Assembly (NCBI GenBank): GCA_030062745.1
Contig: CP099844.1
Span: 20,584,596-20,648,595 of the forward strand
DNA length: 64,000 nucleotides
Direction: 5' to 3'
Origin: Capitulum mitella
Lineage: Eukaryota > Arthropoda > Thecostraca > Pollicipedomorpha > Pollicipedidae
Part shown: positions 23,451 through 36,661 of the stretch, one piece after another
Position numbering within the stretch: the stretch's first letter is position 1
Layout: each line of letters starts with the position of its first letter
The notes under the pieces: generated by a model
Told to the model about the DNA's origin: nothing
The model's database searches: none
What the model saw: only the letters and a program-made list of their open reading frames with translations
Program-made: the position numbers and the translations under genes

Positions 23451-25665
23451 GACAAAAAGTTAAAACCAAGACATCAAACGACAAAAAGTCAATTGGCAAA
23501 ATTTTGAAGCGATGAAAGTGAAATGGAAAAAGGGCAAAAACCAATGAGTCAAAACGACAAAAAGTCGAAAGACTAAAAGTTAAATGCAAAGAGTCAAGAA
23601 TAAAAAGCCAAAAGGATAAAAGTCAAAGACGCAGTAAGTGGAAAGGACCAAGGGACAAGTCAGAAGTAGAAACGTCAAATGCAAAAAATCAAATAGGCAT
23701 AAGCCCAAAAGCCAAAAAAGATTAAAGCCACATGGATAAAAATCAAAAAGGCAGTAAGTCTAAATGGCCAAAAGGCAAAGGAATAAAAATTAAAAGCCTT
23801 AAATCAAAAGCAACAGAAAAACAAGCAAAAAGTCAAAAGGGATAAAAATGAAACAGACACAAAGCCAAAAGAAGTAAAAGTCACGGGGACAGAAGTCCGA
23901 AGGATGAAAATGAAATGTAAAATGTCGAAAACTCAGACGTCCAAAATCGATAAAAAATGGGCAAAAAGTTGAATTCATACTGAGATAGGGGAGATAAGTC
24001 ATGTTGCGCACTGTTCAAAAATGCGCCCGCCAACCGCTCCAAACCTCTTGATGATCACAAGGTGTGACGATTTTTTGCGAATTGCGGCGCTCCTGAATCC
24101 TTGTTTTTCCAGGCCTGATGCTGCTGGGATATTAGTTGTATTCATCTGTGAGCGATTTCTAAAATAGTTGATCTTCTTCACTGCGCCAAGCCGCTTCTGG
24201 CGTGCACCACGCCAGCAATGTATGAAATACGTTAGGATATTGCACCTTATTTAATTGGCTGATGATATTCCTTAAACATTTTCAAACACACATCAACGCT
24301 CTAGGATAATCTCACGAGTTCCATTTGCAACATACCTCAGTTACTGAATGTTCACAAATGTGAGTATTAGCCATGTCTTTCTTTGGGGGGGGGACAAATG
24401 GCTATTTGACCCCTCTAACCGTGGTTGGGGGCATGGCTGAGATGGTCCCCTGGATCCGCCAGTGAAGAGTGGGGTAAAATAAGGCGTGCGGTGAGATGAA
24501 CCGCCCCCGTCTTCTCGGTTCCTATGAGATCACAAGACCCAACCTGACCCTTTCGGCCCACTGTCGTGGGTCGACTGGCCACAAGTGGATATTTTTTTCG
24601 CGATTAGAAAGACAGTTAACCTATCTACAGTTTTACCCCGATGGAGTCCAAATTTGGGGATTCAAACCCCATGTTAAGAAGTACAAAACTGGGGCCACCT
24701 AGTTGCGCTGACCTGATATGGGCTCAGAAAGGCCGTTAAACATTAGGGGCCAAGCAAATTTTGACCTTTGATTTCTCAACGCGTACCCCATCCACACGGA
24801 AATTTCCTCCGGTATTGCACCTTGTAGCCTAACGCATCCATGGCCGGCATAATGGTTTTCTTTTGTTTGGGGGGGGAGGCAGTTCAAACTATGGAAGGGT
24901 GACTTGGTGACCCAGATATCACCAAAAGGGCAAGGAATCAAATAACAAAAGATTAAAAGTGACAACAGTAACTTCTGCCCATTTTTGCTTCAGCACCTGG
25001 TAGCGACATGAGTGGGAAGCCGTTTGATATGATTGCCTGTCCGTGGAAAGAGGTTTGCGGAACCGAGGTAAAACTGTATGACTGACAAGGTCAAAAAACA
25101 AAAAGTCGAAAGTTGCGAAATCAAAATCCTTTTCAAATCCTTTGACTCTGCCGGCCTTAAATCCTCGGGCTCTTGCCCCATGGCTTCGCGATCAGTGGTC
25201 CTTAAGCCCTTTGAAGCTTGGCCCGTTTGGACTCGTGGTTTTTTAAATCTTGCCCGTCTGACATTTTTAATTTAGCTTTTTGTTCATCCACATTTTTCGA
25301 CTTTGTTTGGCCTTTTTACGCTTCATTTTCAATCTTTTGGCTTCTATCCCGTCGACTTTTTACTCTTCTGATTAACTGCTATATGGCCTTTATCCTTTTT
25401 GATTTTTTACATTTGACTTTTACTTTGTTGACCTTTATCCCTTTCACTTTTAGTTCTTTTGGCTTAGTGAATTTTTTATTTTTATCCATTTCATTTTTAT
25501 CCCTTTTGACTTTTTGCATTTGACTGGTATGCTTTTGGCTTTTTGCCATTTGACTTCTGTCCTTTTGACTTTTAGCGTTTTCACTTTTCGCATTTGATTT
25601 TTTATCCCTTTTGGCTTTTTGTCATTTCACTTTTTGCTTGTTAAGTTTTTGTCCAGGAACCGTAT
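23451..25665. repeat. Two inverted minisatellite arrays flanking 1.3 kb
   Basis: The left array (about 23,451-23,975) is built of purine-rich units such as GGCAAAAAGTCAAAAGGATAAAAGTC. The right array (about 25,253-25,665) is the inverse, e.g. GACTTTTTGCATTTGACTTTT. The outer ends also match in inverse (GGGACAAAAAGTT against AAGTTTTTGTCC). The enclosed DNA has no recognisable gene and includes a dispersed repeat at 24,390-24,465. It resembles a long foldback element; unlike the others it has no TTAGG core. Confidence 0.7.
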
Positions 25666-28600
25666 GAACCTTTTGACGTAGAACCTGAAAGACTAAACTG
25701 AAAACGGAATGACAATGGTGCTGGAACCGTGATGCACCCAACAGAAATTCCAGAAATGTCTCCCCGTCTGCCCGGTAAGACTGCTGGAGGATTGGAATCA
25801 CGAATGCGGCTCGTTTAAGTCTGACAAATTAAAATATATTTCATGTGAATATTTTGGTATGTGAATCCCTAACATAAGAGTCCATGGTAAGCAAAAATTG
25901 TCCCACGGGCACTGAGCCACAAGTACAATAGGTCCAATTTAGTACGGTACTTGCAATAAAATGTGATAGGGCCCCACTTTTTAGCGTCAGTTTAGGCGCT
26001 TTAGAAGTTCACCTTATGTGGCCAGGAAGAAACAAAGGAATTGTACGCACGGTCGCGCACTTCCAAGTTAACGGCGTTTTTCCTATATCCCGGAAAACGT
26101 CAGGCAGCTCAGCACAGACTCAGCAGGGGCTCAGGTTAGCTGACACCTGCACATCTGACAAATATCGTTGTTCTTGTCCCAAACATACCGAAATCCTCCG
26201 CGTAACCCGTTAATGGACAATACATGGCCTTCAAAGTAACTAACAGCTAATGCTTATTTGCACGCAAGCCTTAACGAACAGGATCTTGTGAAAAAATCAG
26301 TCGCATACGTTATGTGATACTCTTATCAAGTTTTACCCGCCGTAACTGGATTTATGCACTAAAAACTTTGTGTTTTTTTCTTGCAAAAGGCCGCATTTGC
26401 TTGCACGGTCACGACGGGTGGGCTCTGAGAACTGCACGCCGTTAACCTTCGCCGGGACGGGGGATGGGCATGAGAATCCCTTCTCCGGTTTTCTAATGCT
26501 AGCCAAAAAACGAAAGGCCTTAAGATACGAAACATGGGATACTTTTTCATACACCACTTTTTTCACCTTGTGCGAATTTTTCAATGCGGGGTCGTTTGAG
26601 ATGATTAGCCTAGGACAGGTCAAGTAAGGCCGTGTTTCAAAAATGAAAGTGACGTAACGTTTTGCAAAATAAGGACAGGGAACTTGCCGTAGTTAAAGAA
26701 CACGACGATTAGAACAATTCTGCTATCTCGAATTTTCTGAAATGTTCAGGTCATTCACCTAATGTCAGCTGAACTTTCCGCCTTTTTAACGTTTGCTGTT
26801 AAAATTGTGGGACTGGTTCGGCAGTTTTGGAGCTTGGATGCAACCCTGCTGTTAATAAAGCTAATAAACTTCGGTGCTTCTCACTTTCGCATACGTAATT
26901 GTACTACTCCCGTGACTGGGGTCAGGTTACATTTCATACCGAATTTTCAGACCCGCAACCGACCACAATGCTTTCTTTGGTTTATCGTTTTGGAATGTCA
27001 GTTGGTAGTCATCGGAAGCACTGAAACATGACAAGAACTTATTTGCCAATGACTGGTCCAATCCAGTTTTACCCAGGTTGACCTGGTTTGCGTTTTTGAA
27101 ATATTATGCTCGTTTTCAATGCGAACACACTTTGTATGACCATAAATGCTAGGAAGTACAAAGAACTACACCCATGCCTTCCTTCTGTACAGTTTCTACT
27201 GCCCAAATCCTCTTATTTCTGGTCGCCATAACAGAGCCCTTTTGGTCGCAAAAATAACATCCCGTCAATTACTAGGTTTTTGCAATGGGGCCGTCGCCCA
27301 GTATCCGAGAAACTTTGTGAAAAACGCTGCGGGGTATGGGTTTCGCAATAAAGAAGGAATATCATATGATCCAATGTGTCGGAATTTTACGCTGCTCCGT
27401 GTCCGATCAGTGGCAGTGCGGCAGCTAATACAACAGACACTAAAAACGCATGACATAGGCGTCCAATGTCTTAACCTAGGTTAACCTTGTTTGACTTAAG
27501 TATGATAATGAAAGATTTCATTTGCATGCCAGACACATTTTCGGCGTATTCCAGCCAAGTCACACACACGCTCGGAAAAAACGAGACTCCTGCCCTTACA
27601 AAACGGTGATTTTCTGCCTTAATTTTGCGCTGTCCTTGAAATGGTCAAATTTGGCGTCATTTGCCCCTTTTCCGCCCCACCTATGTATCTCTGGCTTTCA
27701 TTTTACTGTGGAAGCTCTTTGAAGCAAAGGAGAAGCCTTGGTCATCAGTTGCCTGCCAAACATGTTAACAGGGTGATTTGACTTAAGATTACCTCTGTTG
27801 ACCCTAATATGTTGTTGAAAGAAATATAGGTGCTTTCTAGTTTCTCCAAGGGTTTTTCAGCGATGTTTCTGTTATCTTCTGTGGGGCTTAGAGCTCTTGA
27901 GATTTTGGGGTTCTTATGTACCTTTCCCCCTCCCCGTCCCGGCGAAGGCGGATCCGGAGGCCTGCCCGGCCAGGACTAAGTGCATTGGCGGCGAAATCCG
28001 CCCCTGCGATCTCGAAAGCCGTAACAGCTTAGAACATAAAACTGTCAGGACAGGTGCGTTAGATTAGTAGGGAGATGCTATATTTTTTACGAGTTTTAAA
28101 GTCCTAGAATAATATCCTCTAGACCAAAAAAGGGCGTGCGTCGCCGGCCGCTCGTTGTTCGCGGCAGCGAGTCTCCTTCATCCTAATGCTTTAGTGTTGC
28201 TCGGAAGGCACGGCGCCCACCAAATGCGAATGAGAACATAGAATATGACCGATTGACCTTTATTCCGCATTCACCCATAAAAAATGGGTTTTGGGCTTTT
28301 GAGGTTTGTTATCTCTGGTATATCCTTACGCATTTGACACAACATTGAAATGACTGGCAATGCTAGGTAGCCAGGAAAGGTAATGCCAAAACGTGCTTTA
28401 ATGTCCTCAGTCGCTGAAGTAGGGTATGACGTGCCTTCTGGCATCTGTGAAGGAGTGCATTGAAAGGTGGCAGGGCGGGAACCATCGTCAGGTGATATCT
28501 GCCCTTGCAATAAGGCCTGCTTTTCCAATTATCCATAGCCGATACGAACGGCGACAAGTAGGCAGCGCCGCCGTCCTGCCGGCCCTGTGGGCTGCTACAT

Positions 28601-29650
28601 CCGTGCCTTCCTGCATCTGCACCATCGCCGGCGGAAAGAACATGGTTCTTTTGAGTTTGTCTGTGCTTTTGTTGTGCTTTTTAAGCAAAGCCGTCCACTT
28701 TCTCCAAATTTAGGCAAATATTTATGTTTTCAAAAGGACATGTTGTAATGTTTCAAAGACGAGGACAGCATAGCTATTTCTTTTTTTTGAAAAGCTGGCA
28801 TTGCTCTTTTCATTATTTGCACCCGTCCCAAAAAGTGACGGATCCGCCCTCGTGCTGAACGCTTAGTTACGAATAGTTCAGCAAGTAGGGCATTAATTAG
28901 ACATGTTAACATACGGCTCACGTTACGATGGACGACTTCACTAGCGTGTTACGTTAACTGGACAGATTGCATTAGTTGGTTGGTTGAATACAATAGTTGG
29001 GCGTCAAGCGGTCCTATATTTCCTATAATTCCAATAATTCTGGCACCGTCCTATAAGCTATATTTTCCACAAGAATCCTGTAATTCCTACATTTGTTCGG
29101 CTATGGGTTAATTCTCGTATTCTAAAACGGAAGACGCAGGAAATGTCTTCATGGAGAAAAGGAACCACAAGGGGAACATACGGTTGCATTCAGCTGCCGA
29201 GCCTTACTAGCTGCCTCGCAGGAAAAGTCAGTGTACGCTATGTTCATTCTTCGAAACGTATGTGACTGAGGTTAGGAAATGGAACTAAGAATGTTTTCTC
29301 CATGTACCTGTTGTGCAGTTTCTGTGCGTGTTTTGCACTATGTGGTGGTGCGTTTATGCATATTTTGTGTTATCAAGAATTTTTCCGTTCATATGCTGGT
29401 TGTGCATTTTCTGTGTGTTTTGTACTTTTTGTTGATGTACTTATGCATATTTTGTACCCATTGGATAGGAATGGTTCGTATAATTCAAGAACTGAATAGC
29501 TGTGATAGCAATGTGAAGAGCACGCTCTAATGTACAGAGTATTTATTGTAACATCATGGTAAGTTTATGGCATTGATGTACGTCATTACTCTTAGTAATC
29601 TTGGTGAAATTTCCTTTTTGCACTGTTCTACAAAAAGATAACTGCCTGGT
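25666..29650. other. Intergenic DNA with degraded repeats; no gene
   Basis: A CCTTCGCCGGGACGGGG motif occurs at about 26,446 and inversely at about 27,934, next to GGCGAAATCCGCCCCTGCGATCTC at about 27,989, suggesting old MITE copies. No exon, tRNA or other RNA gene recognised. Confidence 0.4.
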
Positions 29651-29654
29651 TATT

Positions 29655-31180
29655 ATGGAACTGCGCATCAGATTCTGATAACCCCCATTAAATGACCTGC
29701 TAAACCCAGATGGATCTCTTACAGTATACGAGGACTTTAAAACATCATATAGAATCCAGGCAACATTTCTAGACTATGGTGTCCTGCTAGACAGTTTGCC
29801 TGCAAAGTGGAAACAAGCAAGAGAAAGTAAAAAGATTAACGAACCCAACATGGATCCTACTGTTTGCTTTACTGTGGATAGGAAGACCCGTACATCTCAC
29901 TTGTACAACGTTATAGTAAAAAAAAAAAAAACAAAAACAAAAGGCCAGGTCAGTATATGGGAAGGTGCGTGGGAACGAGAATTTCAGGAGAAATGATTGG
30001 GCTGGCGTATATTTAAACCTTAAAGCACCCCCTATTCAATACAGAGGCACCCGTTACAAAATAATTACTAGAGCTGTGGCCACAAGTACCTTGCTAAAGA
30101 AAATGAAAATAAAACACACAATTATGTGTGATCATTGTCCAGAGCGAGCTGACATTTTACGTAAGTTCTGGCATTGCCCCTGAGCCCAGAATCTCTGGAA
30201 TGCCTTGATAGCCTGGTTGAATACAAAACGCCGTAATGATTTAGCAATTAAAATTGACAAAAAGGACGTAATCCTGGGAGTTGAAGGCGGCGGGATTTTA
30301 AGCTATTTGGTAGGAAGTGCAGTACATATGATTAATACTAGGGGACGTGCTTCGCTCTTTTCCATATCAAGCGTGCTACGCTTGATATGGAAAAGCCCAG
30401 AGCCCAGAATCTCTGGGCTCTGGGCTTTTTGGGCCATTCCAGAGCCCAGAATCTCTGGAATGCCTTGATAGCCTGGTTGAATACAAAACGCCGTAATGAT
30501 TTAGCAATTAAAATTGACAAAACGGACATAATCCTGGGAGTTGAAGGCGGCGGGATTTTAAGCCATTTGGTAGGAAGTGCAATACATATGATTAATACTA
30601 GGGGACGTGCTTCGCTCTTTTCCATATCAAGCGTGCTACGGTCAGATGTGGTAAGCGAGTACTATAATGCTAAGATCAACAACACGCTGGAGAAATTTCA
30701 TAAAAAATGGGCTGGGCTGAATTACCTAGTCATCGATCTTCGGAACTAAACGATAGCAGCACCTGGTGCTAGCTGTGCCTTTTATCTGCTAAAGGTTTTC
30801 CAATCACTTGTTGGCCAATACGTGCCCCGACGGATCTCATTGTTCTGTGCTTGGTCCGTTTACGTTTTGCGTTTTTTTCGTTTTTGTTTTTCCAATCGAC
30901 GCCCCGTTTTTTGAGCTATTTCCTGTCTTGCGCATCTGACATTTTTTGCAAGGAATAAGAGTGATTTCCTCAGTGTGCGTGGATGATGTTGTGAACGTTC
31001 AAAACTGTCTTTCGTTGGTAGGCAATGCTCTAGCTCCTGTGGCTGGGCAGGGCCGCGTGCGTCTTTCAGCGCCGGTCGTGCCAATGTGAGTGCATGCTAT
31101 GTGTAATGTCAGAAAATGTTGTCGTAGATGTGAGTGGTAATCATGTGAAAATAATAATAAACTAAGGAGAGAGAAAAAAA
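29655..31180 (+). mobile_element. Degraded non-LTR retrotransposon 3' end (LINE, L1-like)
   Basis: The frame from about 29,694 (NDLLNPDGSLTVYEDF then FLDYGVLLDSLPAKW) and the later WHLYNVI-like, DWAGVYLN and MCDHCPERADILRKFWHCP stretches match the C-terminal part of LINE ORF2 after the reverse transcriptase, including the CxxC/HC motif. It is broken by frameshifts and A-tract expansions. A 199-base segment is present twice (30,182-30,380 and 30,442-30,640). The 3' end is probably the AATAATAATAAA and A-run at about 31,145-31,180. The clade is inferred from general resemblance. Confidence 0.8.
30182..30640 (+). repeat. Near-identical tandem duplication inside the LINE
   Basis: Copies at 30,182-30,380 and 30,442-30,640 differ at only a few bases. 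The 61-base spacer begins with the inverse of the copy-1 end (TTCCATATCAAGC ... GCTTGATATGGAA) and has a second hairpin, GAGCCCAGAATCTCTGGGCTC. Such structures fit template switching during copying. Confidence 0.85.
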
Positions 31181-32748
31181 AACTGATAACTCGTGCCACT
31201 GTGTGACAAATGCATGATGATCCAACCAGCTGTCATAATAAGTTTGGAATTGCTGCGATTGTCCCACCCATGGATGATATCTAGATGTGTTTAATTTTTT
31301 GTGTCATCCCAATGCCTAGTCTCTGAGGGGATTGCGTCAGCCTGCCCCATGGGTTTGCCAGCTAAGCTGTGATGCCACCATTTCCACCTAGAATTGCAGC
31401 AGTCGTCACCTCATAGTTTAAACAGGTTGAGCATGTGATTCCGAAAAATGTTTTCGCCCGACAGTTCGTTTTCTGCTATGACGTACTACCTACCTTAACA
31501 AGAGGCAAGTGATAAAAACATAGGTATATTTATAGTGAGCAGCATTCCGTTGAAGTGCCAGTAAGCCCATGTAGAGCAGATTGTTTTGAACTGTTTCTCT
31601 GACCCACATTGATTGAGACATTGGTCTTCGCTTCGCGGTCAGAGGTCCTCTTGACGGTCAGAGGCCCTCCATTGGCAGTCTTGAGGCTCTCTGTGTGTGC
31701 TAAAAGACCTGTTGCGAGCAGACGGGGTGGTACGGGGGGAGGTTGCTGCAGGGTTCAAGGGCTTCTGGTGTTTGGAACATTGGATCCGGTAATCTGGTAA
31801 TCCGGACTCATTCCCAAGGAACAGAAATCTGTCCTGCGAAAGGTCTACAGTGGTGTTGGCCGGATTTAGTTTAGTACTTAGGACCTAGTTCACCTATCTG
31901 GATGCTCCCTCACCATATGAACCCGCCACATCCACGAAAACATTCAGGATGCAACGTTTCATCTGCATTGGACTGCTATTGCTCCAGCTAAGGGCCTATA
32001 CTAGTCCCATATTTTGGATAAAGACCCTATAATTGTCGCATATTTTCATAAAATTAGTCCTTCAAAATCCTATATTTCCACAGACTGACGCTTGACACCC
32101 TGCAACAATTTATTTTCTGCCGCTATATCACGGTAAAGTCGGTGTGCCATTAGTTCACAAGGCCCCAATGCTCAATCACTGTTGACGATAGTTGGATATT
32201 TTGTTAGGACGTATACTTGATACTTCGACATGGTCATTTTTGCGGGGGGGGGGACTATGTGCTGCGTTTGTCACCGTCAGATTTTTCCAGGTTATCACGA
32301 CTCTGATGCACGAGCCACGTTGTCAGCTGCGTCTGTTCGGAGAAAGGGTTGAGAATGGGGAGGCTGAGTGGCCGGCTGGGCCACGCGCGCTGACTGGGTG
32401 CTGGCTGCGGCCCCAGCCACCCGATGGCTCTGGAACTGGCCCACGGCAGCGGCTGGCGGAACTGGTTTGGTCGCTTTGGAGCAGCGGGACAGCCAAATTT
32501 GTCCATTCACTTATTGATTTTATGTATGGAAAACATGTGAACACACCGTCGATGCGTCCTGAAACAAAAATAGCCAACCGGCCAGTCATTCGGCATGACG
32601 AGAGTCCCGCGCTCGGCTCGGATTATGCGACCCAATATCAGATAATGGAAACTTGCAGCCTGGCACGCGCAGACTATGTAGTGGAGAAACTCGAGGCAGT
32701 AAAGTAAAACTATGTGAGGGTGATCAATCAGGCAGCCAGGCTTGCCAT
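31181..32748. other. Intergenic DNA; unsupported open frame at 32,192-32,707
   Basis: A 171-codon open frame (32,192-32,707, +) has no recognisable domain and no gene context, so it is not called. Nothing else supported. Confidence 0.35.
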
Positions 32749-33977
32749 TTAACCCGCGCACGACCGTCGGTCCGTCCCGAACACCGTCGACTGGGGGGGG
32801 GGCAGTTGACTGCCCCCCCCTCTAACTCACGAACGGTTGGTCGCACGATAAAAATAAGCATACCGTTGGAAAGCCCGTCACGAGTAGAGCTCGAAACTGG
32901 TCTCATATTTAGTTTTAGATAATATGTAAGCCAATTTACGCCCTATATATGTTTTCTCATAGCCGACTGCATGAGACCGAGAAATGGCCTGAATCTCAAG
33001 GGCTGTGACTAATAACGCATAGGTAAAGGCACCAGCGCACAAGTAAATGTCCGCGGATGCCGATACACGTCTAATTTCCTCATATTTGTTCAATATATAC
33101 GCCGAAACGTTGAGTTAAAGACATCGTAATTCTCCCGTCAGGCGTCACTGTGCGCCGCTGCCTTATGCGGTACCAAATTGACGGGAACTAATTTTAGCGT
33201 TCCTTTATTTTCGCGAAAAAAGACAATCTATGTAAATTTTATTGATCTTTGTGGTTCTTGTGATGATTTCTCATGCTTAAATTTTGGAAAAATTGATTAG
33301 TTGCCAATCTACAAAGTTGGCGGAGCTTTATTCGCGAGAGCCTGTTTATTTCCAAAATATGCTACTTTTTCAAACTTTTTGAGGTTCCTGGTATTACTTA
33401 CGTCTGTGCAAGCTAGTTCTGCCATTTTCTACCCATTCTGAGTAATTCATCGTCGATTTTGACGGTGATACATTTTGGCCCACTTCAGTTATTCGTGACC
33501 TGACCTCAGGTCAATGGCTGGAAGTCACTGGTACTTTGCCCAATGACGGTAACTAGATGTCTGCTTCACTCCACACTAAAAATGTGATGAAATATTCCGT
33601 CAATTTCCGAAAAAACGGCGATATGTCTTAAAAATGGGCTTGACCTTAGGTCAATGACCCGGAAAATTCCGAAAAATCCGAGATAGCAGATTTGTTGCAT
33701 CTATCACGATCACTAATCCCTGAAAGTATTATTGAGATATCTTGTTTTGCGAAAAAGTTAGAGGGCGCTAAACTTTTTTGGACTTTGGTCTGTTTGGCCT
33801 GGTCTAGGTCAGACACCTGACCTGACCTGAGGTCAAAATTTTGACACGAGACGTAAAATTGATGGAGCAAAAGGTACACAAAGTTTTGTGACTCTGTGTT
33901 TGTTGGTTCTCTCGCAATCCAAGAAAAACCTCAGGGGGGGGCAGTCAACTGCCCCCCCCCAGTCGGGGACGGGTTAA
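32749..33977. mobile_element. Non-autonomous piggyBac-type element with TTAA ends
   Basis: The ends read TTAA-CCCG (32,749) and CGGG-TTAA (33,977), the signature of piggyBac insertion at TTAA. Sub-terminal inverted repeats match well: GACTGGGGGGGGGGCAGTTGACTGCCCCCCCC on the left and its inverse on the right. The 1,229-base element has no transposase; the interior holds repeated GACCTGACCT/AGGTCA motifs. It would be moved in trans by a related transposase. Confidence 0.8.
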
Positions 33978-34502
33978 CGCTGGGTGTGGCAAACCATTTT
34001 CCACTGAAAGGGCGTGTAGCAGATTTCTAACTGCCTGCGTGATAGTTCAACTAGTGACGACCTCGCTCGTGCCAGTCTCTCGCGAGTCAGTCACAGAGAA
34101 AATCTTCAAAGTCCAACTTCTGTTCACTTAAAGTCATTCACCAAATGCTTATACCGACCCCACACTATACGGAGATCCTTCCACTATGCCTTAAAAATCA
34201 CAAGTGTCTGCATGACGACGAGGGGCCGCTATATGTACTCCCTACAAACGAAAACGATCTGCGTTAGGAGGTACAAAACTGACGTGATGTCAATGAATGA
34301 GAGACGGTAACGTCATCAAACGAGGGGCGTAAACCAGTGGTGTCAGGAGTCCTAGAACAATCAGAGTTGGCGGCATCGCATAGCGACTCCAAGAAACACC
34401 GGATGCCAGTCTGCATTGTTTGTCGCTTGCACTGACTTTTTTCACGGGAAGTATCGAGTCCCATTGCTGAGAAAGAATGCCAGTTAGCGCAACACTCCCA
34501 TT

Positions 34503-34662
34503 CAGGGGCGCAGTCAGGATTTTCTTGGGGGGGGGGAAGCCCAGTGTGAACTGAAGCCACACGAAAACCATATGCCGGGAATGCGATGTACAATGGTTTC
34601 CGCAAAAAATACCGGCCTAAGGGGGGCCCGGGCCTCCCCCCCCCCCCCCGGCTGTGCCTCTG
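34503..34662. mobile_element. Short MITE, GGGGCGCAGTCAGG family
   Basis: Starts CAGGGGCGCAGTCAGGATTTTC and ends GGCTGTGCCTCTG, imperfect inverse ends. The interior (AGTGTGAACTGAA, ACGAAAACC, TGCCGGGAA, GATGGTTTTCGCAAAAA-type) is shared with 46,556-46,719. It carries G and C homopolymers. No coding capacity. Confidence 0.75.
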
Positions 34663-36614
34663 TTGCCATGGTTGAAAGCAAGAAGACCTTCGGCATTCCA
34701 GACGCCTTTGTCTGGGACGTCGAACTCAGTCTTGAACGGCTGAATAATGGGACTGTTCTACAAATGGAGATATTTATAGGAATTCTTAAGAATCTTATTT
34801 CAAATTTCTTTAGAACCGAGAAATTTTCGGGCTAGGAAAATAGCTGTGTTACAGGGCGTTCTAGTCAGTTATTTAACCGATGACATCGGCCGCGGTGAGC
34901 CTTTCTCAAACGGTATGGTAGCATTACAACGAGGGCTGTATTTGGAGAGAGTTGCAATACTGACGACTGGTGGCGGCGACAAACGAGCTATCCCTGCTGC
35001 GTGTGTCCACCCGAGTCATTCTGGACGAGTCGCCAGTCGCGTTATTCCGCCCTAGTGATTCTGGCTGCAGGAGCGCACGGCTACCGGCGGTATACGTACC
35101 ATATGCCGGGAATGGCTGAATTTGTAGCACACTCACATGTAGAATCCAAATATGATTTTCTTGGAACCCGAGCTTTCTCTTTTTCGAGAGTTCCATTTAT
35201 TCATTAGGGTACTTTTGGTGACCAAAGCCTAATACCGAGGTGTATGCGCTAGTTTTTGGCTCGTTTTTTGCTGTAGTGACAGAACAGACAACACAGACTG
35301 CACGCATCCAAAGTGCGCTTAAAGAGTTGTGAGAGAGAAAAGGAGTGGTTGTTCTGTGATACACCAGCAATTATTCAACGGTGAAAACGGTCAAAATGCC
35401 ATCGGGCGGCGCATGCATGTTACCTGTATCGGAATCTGGTGCCGTCCCACGCGACTGCCATTGAGCTGATCTGGTGGGGCACGATTCTGTTGTGACGTCC
35501 TCAATGGTCGTCTCGAAAACTGTGGAGACAAGCGGAGTTCGTATTTGTGTACAGGACTTAAAACACGCAAAAAAACTTAAGATCCTAGAGTCATTGAAGA
35601 CTGTGTTAAGGCACGCACCAACTGGCCTCTGATGATGCTTTTCGATGCTTTGCAGTCCCCAGTATCTTACCACGAAACCAACTCAGAAGGGTTGACCTTA
35701 ATCCATGGCTCTGTAATCTCTTCTCGAGTCACTGTTGGGCATATGAGGTCAAAATGAAATGTGATAGTAACCATTTTAGCAGTTAATGGCAGCCACACGT
35801 GGTGGCGGCCGGCGGCCGGTCGGGTCTTTCAGCTTTGTGACTTGGTATGGTCGTGGTTGACCTGAAATGACATGGGTCATAAATTACTGATATGATCTTC
35901 ATTCAAACCTTCCTGGCTAGTTTCATCTCTCTAGCTTTACAGGTTTGATTGTTATCGTTAAATTATCTCGACGTTCTATCACCCGGCGGGCCCCAGCTCA
36001 GTTTCGCTTTAAAATGTACGTGTACGCACAAGCCTTTGACCGACTATTAATTGTTATTTTTATTTTAGCGTTACGTGCTCATGCCCCGCTTTGTTCTCGA
36101 GGTACACGCGAGAAACCTCTGGGAGGGAGCGTTCTTTGCTCTCCTACCGAGCGGAGTCCCATACGAAACACGCCGGGATAACGTGCTTTACGTCTTTTTT
36201 TGCACTCTGAAAGATTTCTGGATGCCGTGGATAACATACGATCGTGAACGACGTGTGGCGTTCCATGTCGTGTTGGTGCATCATCCGCAGCACCTTAGCT
36301 CCCAGGAGTGGCGAAGGACCTTGTTCTGTAATGAAGAATGCGGACCAACGTGTCCAAAAGGCAGCCCATCATGGTGGTATCCTTATCCTGAAAGGATAGT
36401 GACAATCTTTGATGCCTGGCATCAGCGGCTCGAGATCAAAAGCTGAGTTGATATTCGGGTTTTCAATAGTTCGTGCCGAATAACGCCCGTGGCGCACGAA
36501 TGTACTATCACGCGGATTCAGTGAATAGGCTGACTTTACTTCCACCGTTATTGCTGCGATTCCTTGAAGTCTGCGCCGCTCCGCGTTCGCTGACGAACCG
36601 CGTCTCTGTTTCAG
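34663..36614. other. Region upstream of dlg1; no gene assigned
   Basis: Holds an unassigned open frame from an ATG at 36,081 to 36,446 (+), rich in W, H and Y and about 170 bases upstream of the dlg1 exon. I recognise no domain and cannot say it is coding. A non-coding leader exon of dlg1 may lie here or further upstream, because the first coding exon starts at an acceptor. Confidence 0.35.
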
Positions 36615-36661
36615 CGGAGAGCGGTCCAGGCCACCGCTGGGGATGCCCGTCAAAAAACAAG
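36615..36661 (+). CDS. dlg1: dlg1 first coding exon (L27 isoform)
   Basis: Acceptor CTGTTTCAG at 36,606-36,614, 28 bases of leader, ATG at 36,643, and donor GTCAGT at 36,662. It encodes MPVKKQ and the first base of a glutamate codon completed at 37,805. Because an acceptor precedes it, transcription starts further upstream. Confidence 0.88.

Noticed and set aside
32192-32707. 171-codon open frame
   Set aside because: No domain, no splice or promoter support, partly low complexity.
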